35,753 nt of DNA from JAAYEL01 sp964344625 (lineage in GTDB: Bacteria; Bacillota; Clostridia; Tissierellales; Peptoniphilaceae). The position numbers were made by a program, and so were the translations under genes. Numbering within the stretch: the stretch's first letter is position 1; each line of letters begins with the position of its first letter. Positions 18,040 to 25,599 of this stretch are shown here, one piece after another. Location of the stretch: assembly GCA_964344625.1 (NCBI GenBank), contig CAYFNZ010000010.1, forward strand, positions 1 to 35,753, written 5' to 3'. The notes beneath the pieces were generated by a model. The model made no database searches and was not told where the DNA came from. It saw nothing but the letters and a program-made list of their open reading frames with translations.

Positions 18040-18051
18040 TAAACTAATACA
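18032..18051. promoter_or_regulatory. Operator-like dyad over the -10
   Basis: TGTATTA and TAATACA form perfect 7-bp arms around a six-base centre and cover the -10 and start region of the operon promoter. GntR/YtrA-type proteins bind such dyads as dimers, so autoregulation by the first gene is likely but inferred. Confidence 0.6.
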
Positions 18052-18072
18052 GTAGGTTGCGTAGGAGGTAAT

Positions 18073-18429
18073 ATGGATTTTGAAAAGGGCCTACCTATTT
18101 ATTTTCAAATAGCAAAAGCCATTAAAGAAAAAGTTGCCCTGGGTCAACTAAAGCCAGGAGATAAATTCCCAAGTATTAGGGAGATTGCTAGCATTTACAA
18201 GGTTAATCCCAATACAGTTCAAAGGAGCACCCAACTATTAGAAGCTGAAAATATCATCTACTCAAAAAGAGGAATCGGAAGTTTTATAGTTGAAGACCAA
18301 AATTTAGTCAAGAAACTACAAGCAGACCTAGCCCATGAATACGCAGGCATTTTCCTTGAAAGTATGGGCAATATCGGCATGGATAAGGATGCTGCCATCA
18401 GATTTTTAATGGAGGATAAAAATGAGTGA
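18073..18429 (+). CDS. GntR-family regulator, YtrA subfamily
   Basis: The product is a 118-residue DNA-binding repressor. It has the GntR winged helix-turn-helix at residues about 10-75 (LPIYFQIAKAIKEKV, then PGDKFPSIREIA, VNPNTVQR, and GIGSFIVE) and only a short C-terminal helical tail, which is the YtrA form without a large ligand domain. YtrA-type genes usually precede and control an ABC exporter, as here. The next gene overlaps its end by eight bases. The inducer cannot be read from the sequence; in relatives it is often a cell-wall antibiotic or envelope stress. Confidence 0.92.
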   Translation: MDFEKGLPIYFQIAKAIKEKVALGQLKPGDKFPSIREIASIYKVNPNTVQRSTQLLEAENIIYSKRGIGSFIVEDQNLVKKLQADLAHEYAGIFLESMGNIGMDKDAAIRFLMEDKNE

Positions 18430-19129
18430 GATAATGGATACAAATATTCTAGAAATAAAGAATGCTACAAAGACCTTTGGCAGTATTAAGGTCCTAGATA
18501 ATTTCAACCTAAGCCTAAAAAAGGGTCAGGTACTTGGCCTACTTGGTCCAAATGGGTCAGGCAAGACCACTCTGCTAAAGTCAATCATGGGCCTAGTTAA
18601 GCTTGACCAAGGTCAAATCCTGATTGATGGTATAAAACCATCGGCAAAAAGTAAGGCTATTATTAGCTATTTGCCGGATTCGAATTACCTGCTTGATAAC
18701 TTGTCCGTCAAAGAGTGCGTTGACCTTTTTAAGACCTTTTATCAAGATTTTAATCAAGAAAAATGCGACAAAATCATGGAAAGGATGAACCTAAATTACA
18801 ATTCGAGAATTAATGAAATGAGTAAGGGTTATGTTGAAAGGCTTAATGTCTGCTTGGTCATGAGCAGGGATGCCAAACTTTATATCCTTGATGAGCCTAT
18901 TGCCGGCGTTGACCCCTTGGCTAGGGATATGATTATCGATACCATCATAGACAATATCGGCGATGCTACCATGATTGTAACCACTCAATTGATTGATTCC
19001 CTTGCCAAGCTTTTTGACAGGGTTTGCTATATTGATGAAGGAAAAATCCTCCTTGAAGGAGAAACTGACAAACTTATCGAGGAAAATGGCATGATGCTAG
19101 AAGACTTGTACAAGCATCTTTACAAGTAG
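18422..19129 (+). CDS. ABC transporter ATP-binding protein
   Basis: This 235-residue ATPase pairs with the two downstream membrane proteins. Walker A is GPNGSGKTT (42-50), Walker B LYILDEP (153-159) and the D-loop AGVDP. The signature is a divergent MSKGYVERL. The switch (H-loop) histidine is replaced by glutamine, Q189 in VTTQLID. The start overlaps the regulator gene by eight bases and has GGAGG six bases upstream. It resembles the YtrB/BcrA-type exporters. The substrate is unknown; the GntR context suggests an envelope-active compound. Confidence 0.9.
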   Translation: MSEIMDTNILEIKNATKTFGSIKVLDNFNLSLKKGQVLGLLGPNGSGKTTLLKSIMGLVKLDQGQILIDGIKPSAKSKAIISYLPDSNYLLDNLSVKECVDLFKTFYQDFNQEKCDKIMERMNLNYNSRINEMSKGYVERLNVCLVMSRDAKLYILDEPIAGVDPLARDMIIDTIIDNIGDATMIVTTQLIDSLAKLFDRVCYIDEGKILLEGETDKLIEENGMMLEDLYKHLYK

Positions 19130-19137
19130 GAGGAAGT

Positions 19138-20028
19138 ATGAATAAATTACTCAAGTTAGAATGGCGAAAGTCTGCCTTTTTTAGAAGGGCAACCATAGGC
19201 CTAATAATCATATCCTTTTTCGTAGGCCTAATCCCCATCTTTTCAAATTTGATAAATAACGCTGGAGTTTTTGGACTTTTAGGCTTAGTTCTTGCTATCT
19301 TTGCAATTGCTATAATCGGTTCAGTCTTGTATCTTAAAGATGACCTAGACCAAAAGGCTCCCTTCAATATGATAGTTCCAGTAAAAACAAGTCATATAGT
19401 TCTTTCAAAATTAAGTATTTTTGTAGCCAATGCTTTTATTATTACTATAGTCGCCCTACTTGCTAGTACCCTATATAGCATTCTAATCAATAACTTATAT
19501 TTTAAGTTAGATAACTTGGAATTTATAAAGTATTTTCAAAATATAGGTATAAAAGATATTTTTATCTTTTTAACCAATATTGTTGTCAGACTGCTTGAAA
19601 CCTTCCTTTATGGATCTATGATCTTCTTATCAATGCTTTTTGTTAGGAGTAAAAAAACTAATACTGGTATCATAACGTGGTTGATTTTAAGCTTTTTAAT
19701 GTTTTTAGGTCTTTATGTCATTAATAGCATACTTACAGAGTTATATCCCCTAGCCTTCGACTTTGAAAATATGAGATTTGTTAACCTATACCAGCTCGAA
19801 GAATCTGGAGGTTTTCGTGATATAGCTATAAACCAAGCTTTTTCAAGTCCACAAATTTCAGGCTTAGGTAGTCAAATAATGCTTAATGGCTCCTTGACAG
19901 TAATATTATCTGGTCAAGGCGAAAAAATTTGTTTTTTGATGGTATTGCCATTTCTTGTATCCATTCTATTTGCCTATCTAAGCGTAAGATTATCCACTTA
20001 CCTAATAGATAGGAAAGTAGATTTTTAG
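19138..20028 (+). CDS. ABC-2 type membrane protein 1
   Basis: This 296-residue membrane protein has about six hydrophobic segments (first at about 18-38 and 45-65) and the conserved cytoplasmic stretch APFNMIVPVKTSHIVLSKL after the second, typical of ABC-2 exporters of the YtrC/BcrB kind. Its end (TYLIDRKVDF) resembles the end of the next gene (RLLDKRVDL), which suggests distant paralogy. TAGGAGGAAGT precedes the start, eight bases after the ATPase. It is likely one half of a heterodimeric channel. Confidence 0.82.
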   Translation: MNKLLKLEWRKSAFFRRATIGLIIISFFVGLIPIFSNLINNAGVFGLLGLVLAIFAIAIIGSVLYLKDDLDQKAPFNMIVPVKTSHIVLSKLSIFVANAFIITIVALLASTLYSILINNLYFKLDNLEFIKYFQNIGIKDIFIFLTNIVVRLLETFLYGSMIFLSMLFVRSKKTNTGIITWLILSFLMFLGLYVINSILTELYPLAFDFENMRFVNLYQLEESGGFRDIAINQAFSSPQISGLGSQIMLNGSLTVILSGQGEKICFLMVLPFLVSILFAYLSVRLSTYLIDRKVDF

Positions 20029-20037
20029 GAGTTTACT

Positions 20038-20739
20038 ATGAAAAATTTACTGATATACGAATTAAGAAAACATGTTAAAACTATACTTGCAATCACCATG
20101 ATAGCCATTTTTTTAGAAATCTTTTCTAACTATTACTTGGTCAGAAGCATGTCTGATTATGGGGCATCATCCTTGTCAACAATCAAGGAATTTTTAGCCT
20201 TTTGGTCCTTTGTCATAGTTAGAATGCTATTTTTCGGCTTATTTGTGTATTTTACAAATGACTTTGTAAAAAATATCCTAAGCGATGAAAAGAACTTTCT
20301 TTTTACACTTCCAATAAGGTCAAGTTCCTACTTCCTTGCAAAAATCCTTTCAATAAGCATTTTCGTAGGCTTTGTAGGACTTAGTCTAGTGGCCTTTAAC
20401 CCAACAATGCGAGAAGATATCTTAAGCTATAACTTTATGTGCTTTATAAACTCAGCGTTGACTATTTATAGCATTTGCCTTGTGGCCCTATTGCTGGCCT
20501 ATGCAGTAATACTTATTTCAAAAAAATACCTAGAAAAATCGAGATTTACCTTTCTATGGATTTTGCCCTTCGCTGTAATATTTAGCTTATACTTGGCCCT
20601 AATGATTAACACTATTTTCATGACAAGTACCGACATAATCAATATAAAAAGTTGGACTTTAGTTATTATAAATGCAGTCCTATCCCTTAGCCTCTTCTTC
20701 CTAGATTGCAGGCTTTTAGACAAGAGGGTCGACTTATAG
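20038..20739 (+). CDS. ABC-2 type membrane protein 2
   Basis: This 233-residue membrane protein has about six hydrophobic segments (about 15-35, 55-75, 100-122, 135-157, 170-192 and 205-225) and the stretch NFLFTLPIRSSSYFLAKIL after the second, the position equivalent to that in the preceding gene. It starts nine bases after it, with TAGGAG upstream. It probably forms the permease with the first membrane protein. No terminator is visible within the sequence before the gap, apart from a short TTGAC/GTCAA dyad at 20746-20759 without a T tract. Confidence 0.82.
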   Translation: MKNLLIYELRKHVKTILAITMIAIFLEIFSNYYLVRSMSDYGASSLSTIKEFLAFWSFVIVRMLFFGLFVYFTNDFVKNILSDEKNFLFTLPIRSSSYFLAKILSISIFVGFVGLSLVAFNPTMREDILSYNFMCFINSALTIYSICLVALLLAYAVILISKKYLEKSRFTFLWILPFAVIFSLYLALMINTIFMTSTDIINIKSWTLVIINAVLSLSLFFLDCRLLDKRVDL

Positions 20740-20813
20740 CCCCTATTGACAGGCGTCAAGGCATGTGAATAAATTGAATTATGTTAAGTATAGTTGAGAA
20801 AGAAGGGGATACT

Positions 20814-20949
20814 TTGAAAGATTTTATTAATAAAAGAATTATTTCCATAAATTTAAATGATAAGTCTATGGAAATTGTAGATTATGCTTCTGAAGATTTA
20901 CTTGATGTCGACCAGGCCATCTTGTTTTTAACTGGTCCCTTGACCAAGA
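20814..20949 (+). CDS. Start of a possible aldehyde:ferredoxin oxidoreductase-like gene
   Basis: Only 45 residues are visible before the assembly gap. The frame begins at a TTG with AAGGGGA five bases upstream; an upstream ATG (20781) lacks a binding site. The protein reads as KRIISINLNDKSMEIVDY, then DQAILFLTGPLTK. The pattern Ile-x-Ile-Asn-Leu early and ...FLTGPLTK later resembles the N-terminal domain of tungsten/molybdenum aldehyde oxidoreductases. The usual glycine-rich YLGGRGLG segment between them is absent, so the call is tentative. A TTGACA at 20746-20751 could be its -35. Confidence 0.35.
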
Positions 20950-21049
20950 NNNNNNNNNNNNNNNNNNNNNNNNNNNNNNNNNNNNNNNNNNNNNNNNNNN
21001 NNNNNNNNNNNNNNNNNNNNNNNNNNNNNNNNNNNNNNNNNNNNNNNNN
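20950..21049. other. Assembly gap of 100 N
   Basis: Exactly 100 N are present, the usual placeholder for a gap of unknown length. It hides the rest of the gene starting at 20814 and possibly others. The distance and even adjacency of the two sides depend on scaffolding. Confidence 0.98.
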
Positions 21050-21067
21050 CAATTTCAATTATTGTTC

Positions 21068-21904
21068 TTACGCGTTTTTATTTCTATAAACTAGCCAATA
21101 AGCTGTAGCAACAAAAATAATTCCGCCTACCATATTGCCAAGAGTAACTGGTATTAAGTTGTTAACTATAAAGCTACCCCAATTTAGGTTTGCAAGTGCT
21201 TCTGCACCAAGGCCTGTAGCTGCAACAAAGTCTGGGGTTGCCTTAGCAATTATACCTGCTGGTATGTAATACATATTTGCAACACTTTGTTCAAAACCTG
21301 AAGTAACAAATAGCATTACAGGGAAGAAAGCACTTAGCATTTTACCAACTTGTGAGTCAGCACCAAATGACATCCAAACACCTATACATACCAACCAGTT
21401 ACACAAGATGCCTAGAGCAAAAGCCTTGGTAAATGACAAATTAACCTTACCATTAGCTATAAGTATTGTTCTTGCGCCTAATTCGTTAGCACCTGAAGCC
21501 CATTGACCTGATATGCTTACCAACCAAACGATAAGTAATGATCCTATTAAGTTTCCTATGTAGACAATTATTAGAGTTCTCGCTAAGTCCGAGCCCTTAA
21601 TCCTCTTATCATATAAGGATACGAACATCAGCATATTACCTGTAAATAATTCAGCACCAGCTATCAAAACAAAAATAAGTCCTGGTGTAAATACTAAACC
21701 GCTAACTAATTTACCTAATCCAAAGGTTTCTTTGTTGGCCAACAAGTTAAAGGCCGCCATATTGGATCCTTGAGCTGCTAAAGCTATAAAGGCTCCGGCA
21801 ATAATTCCTAGAATAAGTTGTTTCATAGGTTTTGTATTGGCTTTACCAACGCCAATATCAGATGTAACATCGAGTATTTCTCCCGGTTTTAATATTTTAC
21901 TCAT
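21068..21904 (-). CDS. Formate/nitrite transporter family channel
   Basis: This 278-residue protein is an FNT channel, a pentameric conductor of small monovalent anions such as formate, nitrite, lactate or hydrosulfide. Six membrane segments are evident, with family motifs AGAELFTGN (82-90), CNWLVC (168-173) and NLIPVTLGNMVGG near the end. The site GFE-x-S-V-A-N-M, where the central pore histidine is expected, has glutamine (Q206). The start has GGAGGACATT upstream. The stop is 18 bases from the gap, so downstream partners are unknown. Formate export is a natural guess for a fermenter, but the substrate cannot be set from sequence. Confidence 0.92.
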   Translation of the reverse strand: MSKILKPGEILDVTSDIGVGKANTKPMKQLILGIIAGAFIALAAQGSNMAAFNLLANKETFGLGKLVSGLVFTPGLIFVLIAGAELFTGNMLMFVSLYDKRIKGSDLARTLIIVYIGNLIGSLLIVWLVSISGQWASGANELGARTILIANGKVNLSFTKAFALGILCNWLVCIGVWMSFGADSQVGKMLSAFFPVMLFVTSGFEQSVANMYYIPAGIIAKATPDFVAATGLGAEALANLNWGSFIVNNLIPVTLGNMVGGIIFVATAYWLVYRNKNA

Positions 21905-22040
21905 AATGTCCTCCTCTCATTTACTCCGTTAAAATTTACCTCTTACTTAATAAACTACGACTGTAAATATTCATAAAAAATCGTATTGAAAAACGTTTCC
22001 TTACACTTCATAATTACCTACGCCTGTCTATTTAATATAA

Positions 22041-22069
22041 TAAATATCATAGCAAAAATATAATGTCAA
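22041..22069 (-). promoter_or_regulatory. Possible FNT promoter
   Basis: TTGACA (22064-22069) and TATTTA (22041-22046) are 17 bp apart. The -35 is perfect and the -10 weak. Confidence 0.5.
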
Positions 22070-22185
22070 AAAATAAACAAGTTTTTACGTATAAATATTC
22101 GTTTAAAACTAAATATTATAACTTATCTTCGGTCTTATAAGCTCTTTTATTAGACAACGCTTTTATTAATCCCTTACCCCCTGGT

Positions 22186-22214
22186 TTGAAAAATATTAAG
22201 TATAGACTTACAAT
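22186..22214 (+). promoter_or_regulatory. Promoter of the chromate transporter pair
   Basis: TTGAAA (22186-22191) and TACAAT (22209-22214) are separated by 17 bp, 17 bases before the start codon. The short leader contains the AGAGGTG binding site. Confidence 0.65.
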
Positions 22215-22231
22215 CTTATTAGAGGTGTAAA

Positions 22232-22792
22232 ATGAAAGAAAAAGATATAAAATTAAGCGAAATTTTTATGATCTTCTTAAAGATTTCCAGTTTTACCTTT
22301 GGTGGTGGCTACACCATCATACCGGTTATTAAAGATGAATTTTCAGAAAAAAGAAATTTAATTACTGATGATGATATGATGGATATTATTGCTCTTGCCC
22401 AGTCAGGTCCTGGAGCCCTAACAATAAGTGCATCAATCCTCACAGGCTATAGGCTAAGAGGTCTTAAGGGAGCCCTTGTGGCGGCTATCGGTTCGGTCCT
22501 TCCCTGCATTATAATAATAAGCATAATTTCAGTATTTTATCAAGAATTTAGTCAAAATCACACAATCCAATACGCCCTAAAGGCAATGAGCGGTGCCATC
22601 TCAGCAATCCTTTTATCTACGACATATAGCATGTATAAAAACGCAGTAAAAAAAGAGTCTATCTACGGGCATATCACGATGGCGGTAGCATTTTCCATGG
22701 CCATGTTTACAAAAATTTCAACTTCATGGCTCATACTAGGCCTTGCCATATCAGGTCTAATCTACTTTGGAATTAAGGAGGCAAAAGCATGA
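22232..22792 (+). CDS. Chromate transporter family protein, half-size, first subunit
   Basis: This 186-residue membrane protein of the CHR family carries the family motif FTFGGGYTIIPVIKDEF near residue 22 and AQSGPGALTISASILTGYRLRG. It has about six hydrophobic segments. Short CHR proteins are encoded in pairs and work together, often with opposite membrane orientation; the next gene overlaps this one by four bases (ATGA). The family name reflects chromate efflux, but in a gut- or skin-type anaerobe the physiological anion may be another oxyanion. Confidence 0.9.
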   Translation: MKEKDIKLSEIFMIFLKISSFTFGGGYTIIPVIKDEFSEKRNLITDDDMMDIIALAQSGPGALTISASILTGYRLRGLKGALVAAIGSVLPCIIIISIISVFYQEFSQNHTIQYALKAMSGAISAILLSTTYSMYKNAVKKESIYGHITMAVAFSMAMFTKISTSWLILGLAISGLIYFGIKEAKA

Positions 22793-23358
22793 TTTACCTT
22801 GCACTCTTCTTGGCCTTCTTCCAAATAGGCGCCATGGCCTTCGGTGGTGGCTACGCAGTTCTTCCCTTTCTCGAAGAAGTCATAGTTCAAAAACACGCCT
22901 GGCTGACATCCAAGGAAATTGTAGATATAGTCACTATTTCTCAAATGACCCCAGGTCCCATAGCCATAAATGCCGCTACTTTTGTAGGGACAAAAATTGC
23001 AGGTATCCTTGGTTCCATCATAGCTACCACGGCCAATGTCTTGCCCCAATTTATCCTCATGATAATCCTTAGCAGACTTGTATTTAGCAATAAAAAGATT
23101 AGCTTTATGGATCACATAATCAAAGGACTTAAACCAGGCATGGTAGCCCTAATCTTTATAGCCACCCTGACCATGGTCCACAACTCAATCCTAGACGGAG
23201 TCCCCCTAAAAGTAGACCTGACCTACCTCTTATCAAACATCAATATAACAGCCCTAGTAACCTTCATCCTAGGCTTTATCTTGAAAAAGAAAGGAGTAGG
23301 AATAATAAAAATCATCATAATCAGCGCAATAGTTGGCGTGGGGATGTCAATAATCTAA
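22789..23358 (+). CDS. Chromate transporter family protein, half-size, second subunit
   Basis: This 189-residue partner has the motif AFGGGYAVLPFLEEVIV near the start and ISQMTPGPIAINAATFVGTKIAG, equivalent to the first subunit. Start and stop overlap in ATGA suggests translational coupling and equal production. Like its partner it has a hydrophobic, six-segment profile. A large hairpin after it ends the operon. Confidence 0.9.
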   Translation: MIYLALFLAFFQIGAMAFGGGYAVLPFLEEVIVQKHAWLTSKEIVDIVTISQMTPGPIAINAATFVGTKIAGILGSIIATTANVLPQFILMIILSRLVFSNKKISFMDHIIKGLKPGMVALIFIATLTMVHNSILDGVPLKVDLTYLLSNINITALVTFILGFILKKKGVGIIKIIIISAIVGVGMSII

Positions 23359-23371
23359 AAATAAACCTTTC

Positions 23372-23402
23372 GGGTGGGAAAATGGTCAAACCAAGCTCAC
23401 CC
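23372..23402 (+). repeat. 31-nt structured element, copy A
   Basis: An outer stem GGGTG/CACCC and an inner stem TGGT/ACCA with loop CAA lie in a 31-base unit. It matches the reverse complement of 23458-23488 at 23 of 31 positions. The differences include one compensated pair in each stem. Confidence 0.65.
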
Positions 23403-23439
23403 CTAAATTTTGATGATAAAACAGTATTCTTTTTTATCT

Positions 23440-23506
23440 AAAAAAATTAAAAGTTTTGAGTGAGGTTGGCGAAGCCATTTTCCCACTCAAAACTTTTAAT
23501 TTTTTT
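23440..23506. terminator. Bidirectional terminator between chr and DUF1846 genes
   Basis: Perfect 23-bp arms (23440-23462 and 23484-23506) have seven A residues at one end and seven T at the other, with an inner GGC-GAA-GCC type hairpin. It can end transcription from either side and reaches to within four bases of the DUF1846 stop. Confidence 0.9.
23458..23488 (-). repeat. 31-nt structured element, copy B, inverted
   Basis: This copy forms the apical part of the terminator hairpin. Read on the minus strand it has outer stem GAGTG/CACTC and inner stem TGGC/GCCA with loop TTC, and the invariant GTGGGAAAATGG shared with copy A. Confidence 0.65.
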
Positions 23507-23509
23507 ATT

Positions 23510-24997
23510 TTAATAATTCGAATACAAGTCATTTGTTAATGATTTTGCTTCTTCTGTGAAGTTGATTCCTAATTTTCTTAGGGTGTTTCTATCGTTTGAG
23601 CCTAGCATTACTGTGGAGTGTGCTTCTAGCTCGTTTAGTTTTTTTAGTTGCATCATGGCTTGGTGTGATAGAGGGTTTGTTGTAGCCGAGATTGTAAGGG
23701 CTAGTAGGACCTCATCTAGTTGTAAGACGTATGAATCTTCATTTAAGAATTCATTTTTTAGCTTGCTTATTGGTTCTAGGATATGAGGAGATATCAATGG
23801 TATATCGTCATTTATATTTCCTAGGGCCTTTAGGGCATTTAGAAGGCAGGCTGAGGATGCGTTAAGAAGGTCTGTTTTTCTTCCTTTTATAATCCTACCA
23901 TCATCTAGTTCTATGGCAAATGCTGGCCCATTTGATTGGACTGCTTTCTCATTGGCAGCCACGACAACTTTTCTATCTGTGGGCTCTATTTGAAGTTGAC
24001 TCATAAGGATTTCTAGCTTGTAGACAACATCTTTGCTGATTTTATCCATCTTAAAATCGCAAAGGGACTTGTAGTATCTTCTGATGACTTCTTCCTTACT
24101 GGCATTTACCACGCCTTCTTCATCAGTGATACAATAGCCTAGCATGTTTACCCCCATATCTGTTGGAGACTTGTAAGGGCATGATCCCATGATTTTCATA
24201 AACATTGATTGCAAGATATTAAAGGCTTCTACGTCCCTGTTATAATTTACTGTAGTAATTCCATAGGCTTCTAGATGGAAGGGATCTATCATGATGACGT
24301 CATTTAAGTCTGCAGTTGCCGCTTCATAAGCTATATTTACAGGATGTTTTAATGGTAGATTCCATACGGGAAATGTTTCGAATTTAGCATATCCCGCCCT
24401 AACCCCATTCTTGTATTCATGATACATTTGAGACATACAGGTTGAAAGCTTGCCACTTCCGGGTCCTGGAGCAGTAACGACTACTAAAGGCCTTGTGGTC
24501 TTAATATATTCATTTTTACCAAATCCTTCATCACTAACTATGTAAGAAACGTTGTTAGGATATCCTTCTATAGTATATGAAAGGTAGGTGTTTATCCCCC
24601 TATCATCAAGATATCTTCTAAATTTATCGGTGGATTCCTTCTTTTCATATTGGTTGATAACCACTGAAGAAACATATAGGCCTCTTTTGTTAAAGCTATC
24701 TATTAGTCTAAGAGTTTCGCTATCATATGCTATTTCTGAGTCACCTCTCAGCTTGTTATTTTCAATATCTCTGGCATTTATTACTATAACAATTTCGGCC
24801 TTGTCCTTAAGTTCTAAAAGCATTTGCAATTTAGAATCCTTATGAAATCCTGGGATAACCCTGGCTGCGTGAGAATCATCAAAAAGCTTTCCGCCAAACT
24901 CTAGGTATAATTTATTATCGTACTGACTAATCCTCTCAAGAATTCTTTCAGATTGCATCTTTATATATTTATCATTATCAAAAGCTATTTTTTTCAT
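23510..24997 (-). CDS. DUF1846 family protein
   Basis: This 495-residue cytosolic protein belongs to the conserved DUF1846 family, found widely in Firmicutes and of unsettled biochemical role. The N-terminal half contains a nucleotide-binding-like stretch VTAPGPGSGKLSTCMSQMY (about 174-192) and a following GYAKFETFPVWNLPL typical of the family. The start is placed at 24997, since AAGGTGG lies about five bases upstream; three extra codons are possible. No signal peptide or membrane segment is seen. It stands alone between terminators, with its own promoter and a perfect dyad near the -35. Confidence 0.88.
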   Translation of the reverse strand: MKKIAFDNDKYIKMQSERILERISQYDNKLYLEFGGKLFDDSHAARVIPGFHKDSKLQMLLELKDKAEIVIVINARDIENNKLRGDSEIAYDSETLRLIDSFNKRGLYVSSVVINQYEKKESTDKFRRYLDDRGINTYLSYTIEGYPNNVSYIVSDEGFGKNEYIKTTRPLVVVTAPGPGSGKLSTCMSQMYHEYKNGVRAGYAKFETFPVWNLPLKHPVNIAYEAATADLNDVIMIDPFHLEAYGITTVNYNRDVEAFNILQSMFMKIMGSCPYKSPTDMGVNMLGYCITDEEGVVNASKEEVIRRYYKSLCDFKMDKISKDVVYKLEILMSQLQIEPTDRKVVVAANEKAVQSNGPAFAIELDDGRIIKGRKTDLLNASSACLLNALKALGNINDDIPLISPHILEPISKLKNEFLNEDSYVLQLDEVLLALTISATTNPLSHQAMMQLKKLNELEAHSTVMLGSNDRNTLRKLGINFTEEAKSLTNDLYSNY

Positions 24998-25035
24998 TTG
25001 CACCACCTTACTTAATTCAAATAACTACCTTTGAT

Positions 25036-25041
25036 ATTATA
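25036..25041 (-). promoter_or_regulatory. -10 element of the DUF1846 gene
   Basis: A consensus TATAAT is present 38 bases upstream of the start. No good -35 is seen at 17 bp; a TTGAC further up is about 22 bp away, too far for a standard promoter. Confidence 0.55.
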
Positions 25042-25051
25042 CTACAATTTC

Positions 25052-25075
25052 AGATATTTTTAACGTCAAATATCT
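25052..25075. promoter_or_regulatory. Operator-like dyad upstream of the DUF1846 gene
   Basis: AGATATTT and AAATATCT form perfect 8-bp arms around eight bases and cover the expected -35 position of the promoter. The binding protein is unknown; an activator or repressor site is equally possible. Confidence 0.4.
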
Positions 25076-25084
25076 TCTCATATT

Positions 25085-25110
25085 AAAAGGACTAGAGTTT
25101 AGTCTAGTCC
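25085..25110 (-). terminator. Terminator of nrdDG
   Basis: GGACTAGA and TCTAGTCC form an 8-bp stem with a six-base loop, followed by TTTT on the minus strand. The stem begins inside the nrdG coding end and spans its stop codon. Confidence 0.72.
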
Positions 25111-25599
25111 GAAATCATAAAGTATGGCTTGTCCTTCTTCCATACTCTTTTTTATATCTATTATTCTTTGGTTTTCCGATCCACGAAATCTTAGTTTTAG
25201 GTTTTTTTGGTCATTTATAAATTTACCATCTACTAGGACGTCGCAGAGCTCTAGGAGCTGTTTTTTATTTGGATCTTCTAGGATTTCTTCAAAGGTATAT
25301 CCAGAATAAATCCAGGTGGGTTTGTCTACTTCTTTTTTAATATCCTTTAGGATATCTATTAATTCAAGGTTTTGCATGGGTTCGCCACCTAAGAGAGTGA
25401 GCCCAAATACATTTGGATCTTTAAGGTAGTCTATGGTTTCTTTTGTTTCATTTTCAGTCCATAAGTTGCCCGCTGAAAAATCTTGATATTCTTCGTTGAA
25501 GCAGGCATAGCAGTGGTGGGTACAGCCTGTGACAAATATGCTGGTCCTGATACCCAAGCCATTTGCTATATCATACTTTCTAATTTGTCCATATCTCAT
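25099..25599 (-). CDS. nrdG: Anaerobic ribonucleotide reductase activating protein
   Basis: NrdG is the radical SAM enzyme that makes the glycyl radical on NrdD. The 166-residue product has the cluster motif CTHHCYACF (C26, C30, C33) and the glycine-rich SAM-binding stretch LLGGEPM. It begins with RYGQIRKYDIANGLGIRTSIFVTG, as expected for this family. The start codon overlaps the nrdD stop (ATGA), so the two are coupled. Confidence 0.96.
   Translation of the reverse strand: MRYGQIRKYDIANGLGIRTSIFVTGCTHHCYACFNEEYQDFSAGNLWTENETKETIDYLKDPNVFGLTLLGGEPMQNLELIDILKDIKKEVDKPTWIYSGYTFEEILEDPNKKQLLELCDVLVDGKFINDQKNLKLRFRGSENQRIIDIKKSMEEGQAILYDFGLD

Larger units (their letters stand above)
21905..22231. 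other. Divergent control region between FNT and chromate genes
   Basis: This AT-rich 327-base stretch has no coding region I can support. It holds a promoter in each direction (22041-22069 minus, 22186-22214 plus). The minus transcript would have a leader of about 130 bases. I found no recognised riboswitch or Rex-type site. Confidence 0.5.

Noticed and set aside
20746..20759. Terminator of the ABC operon at the TTGAC/GTCAA dyad
   Set aside because: The stem is only five base pairs and no T tract follows.
22762..23115. A 117-codon minus-strand frame opposite the chromate genes
   Set aside because: It is antisense to two clear family members and has no recognisable motif or binding site.
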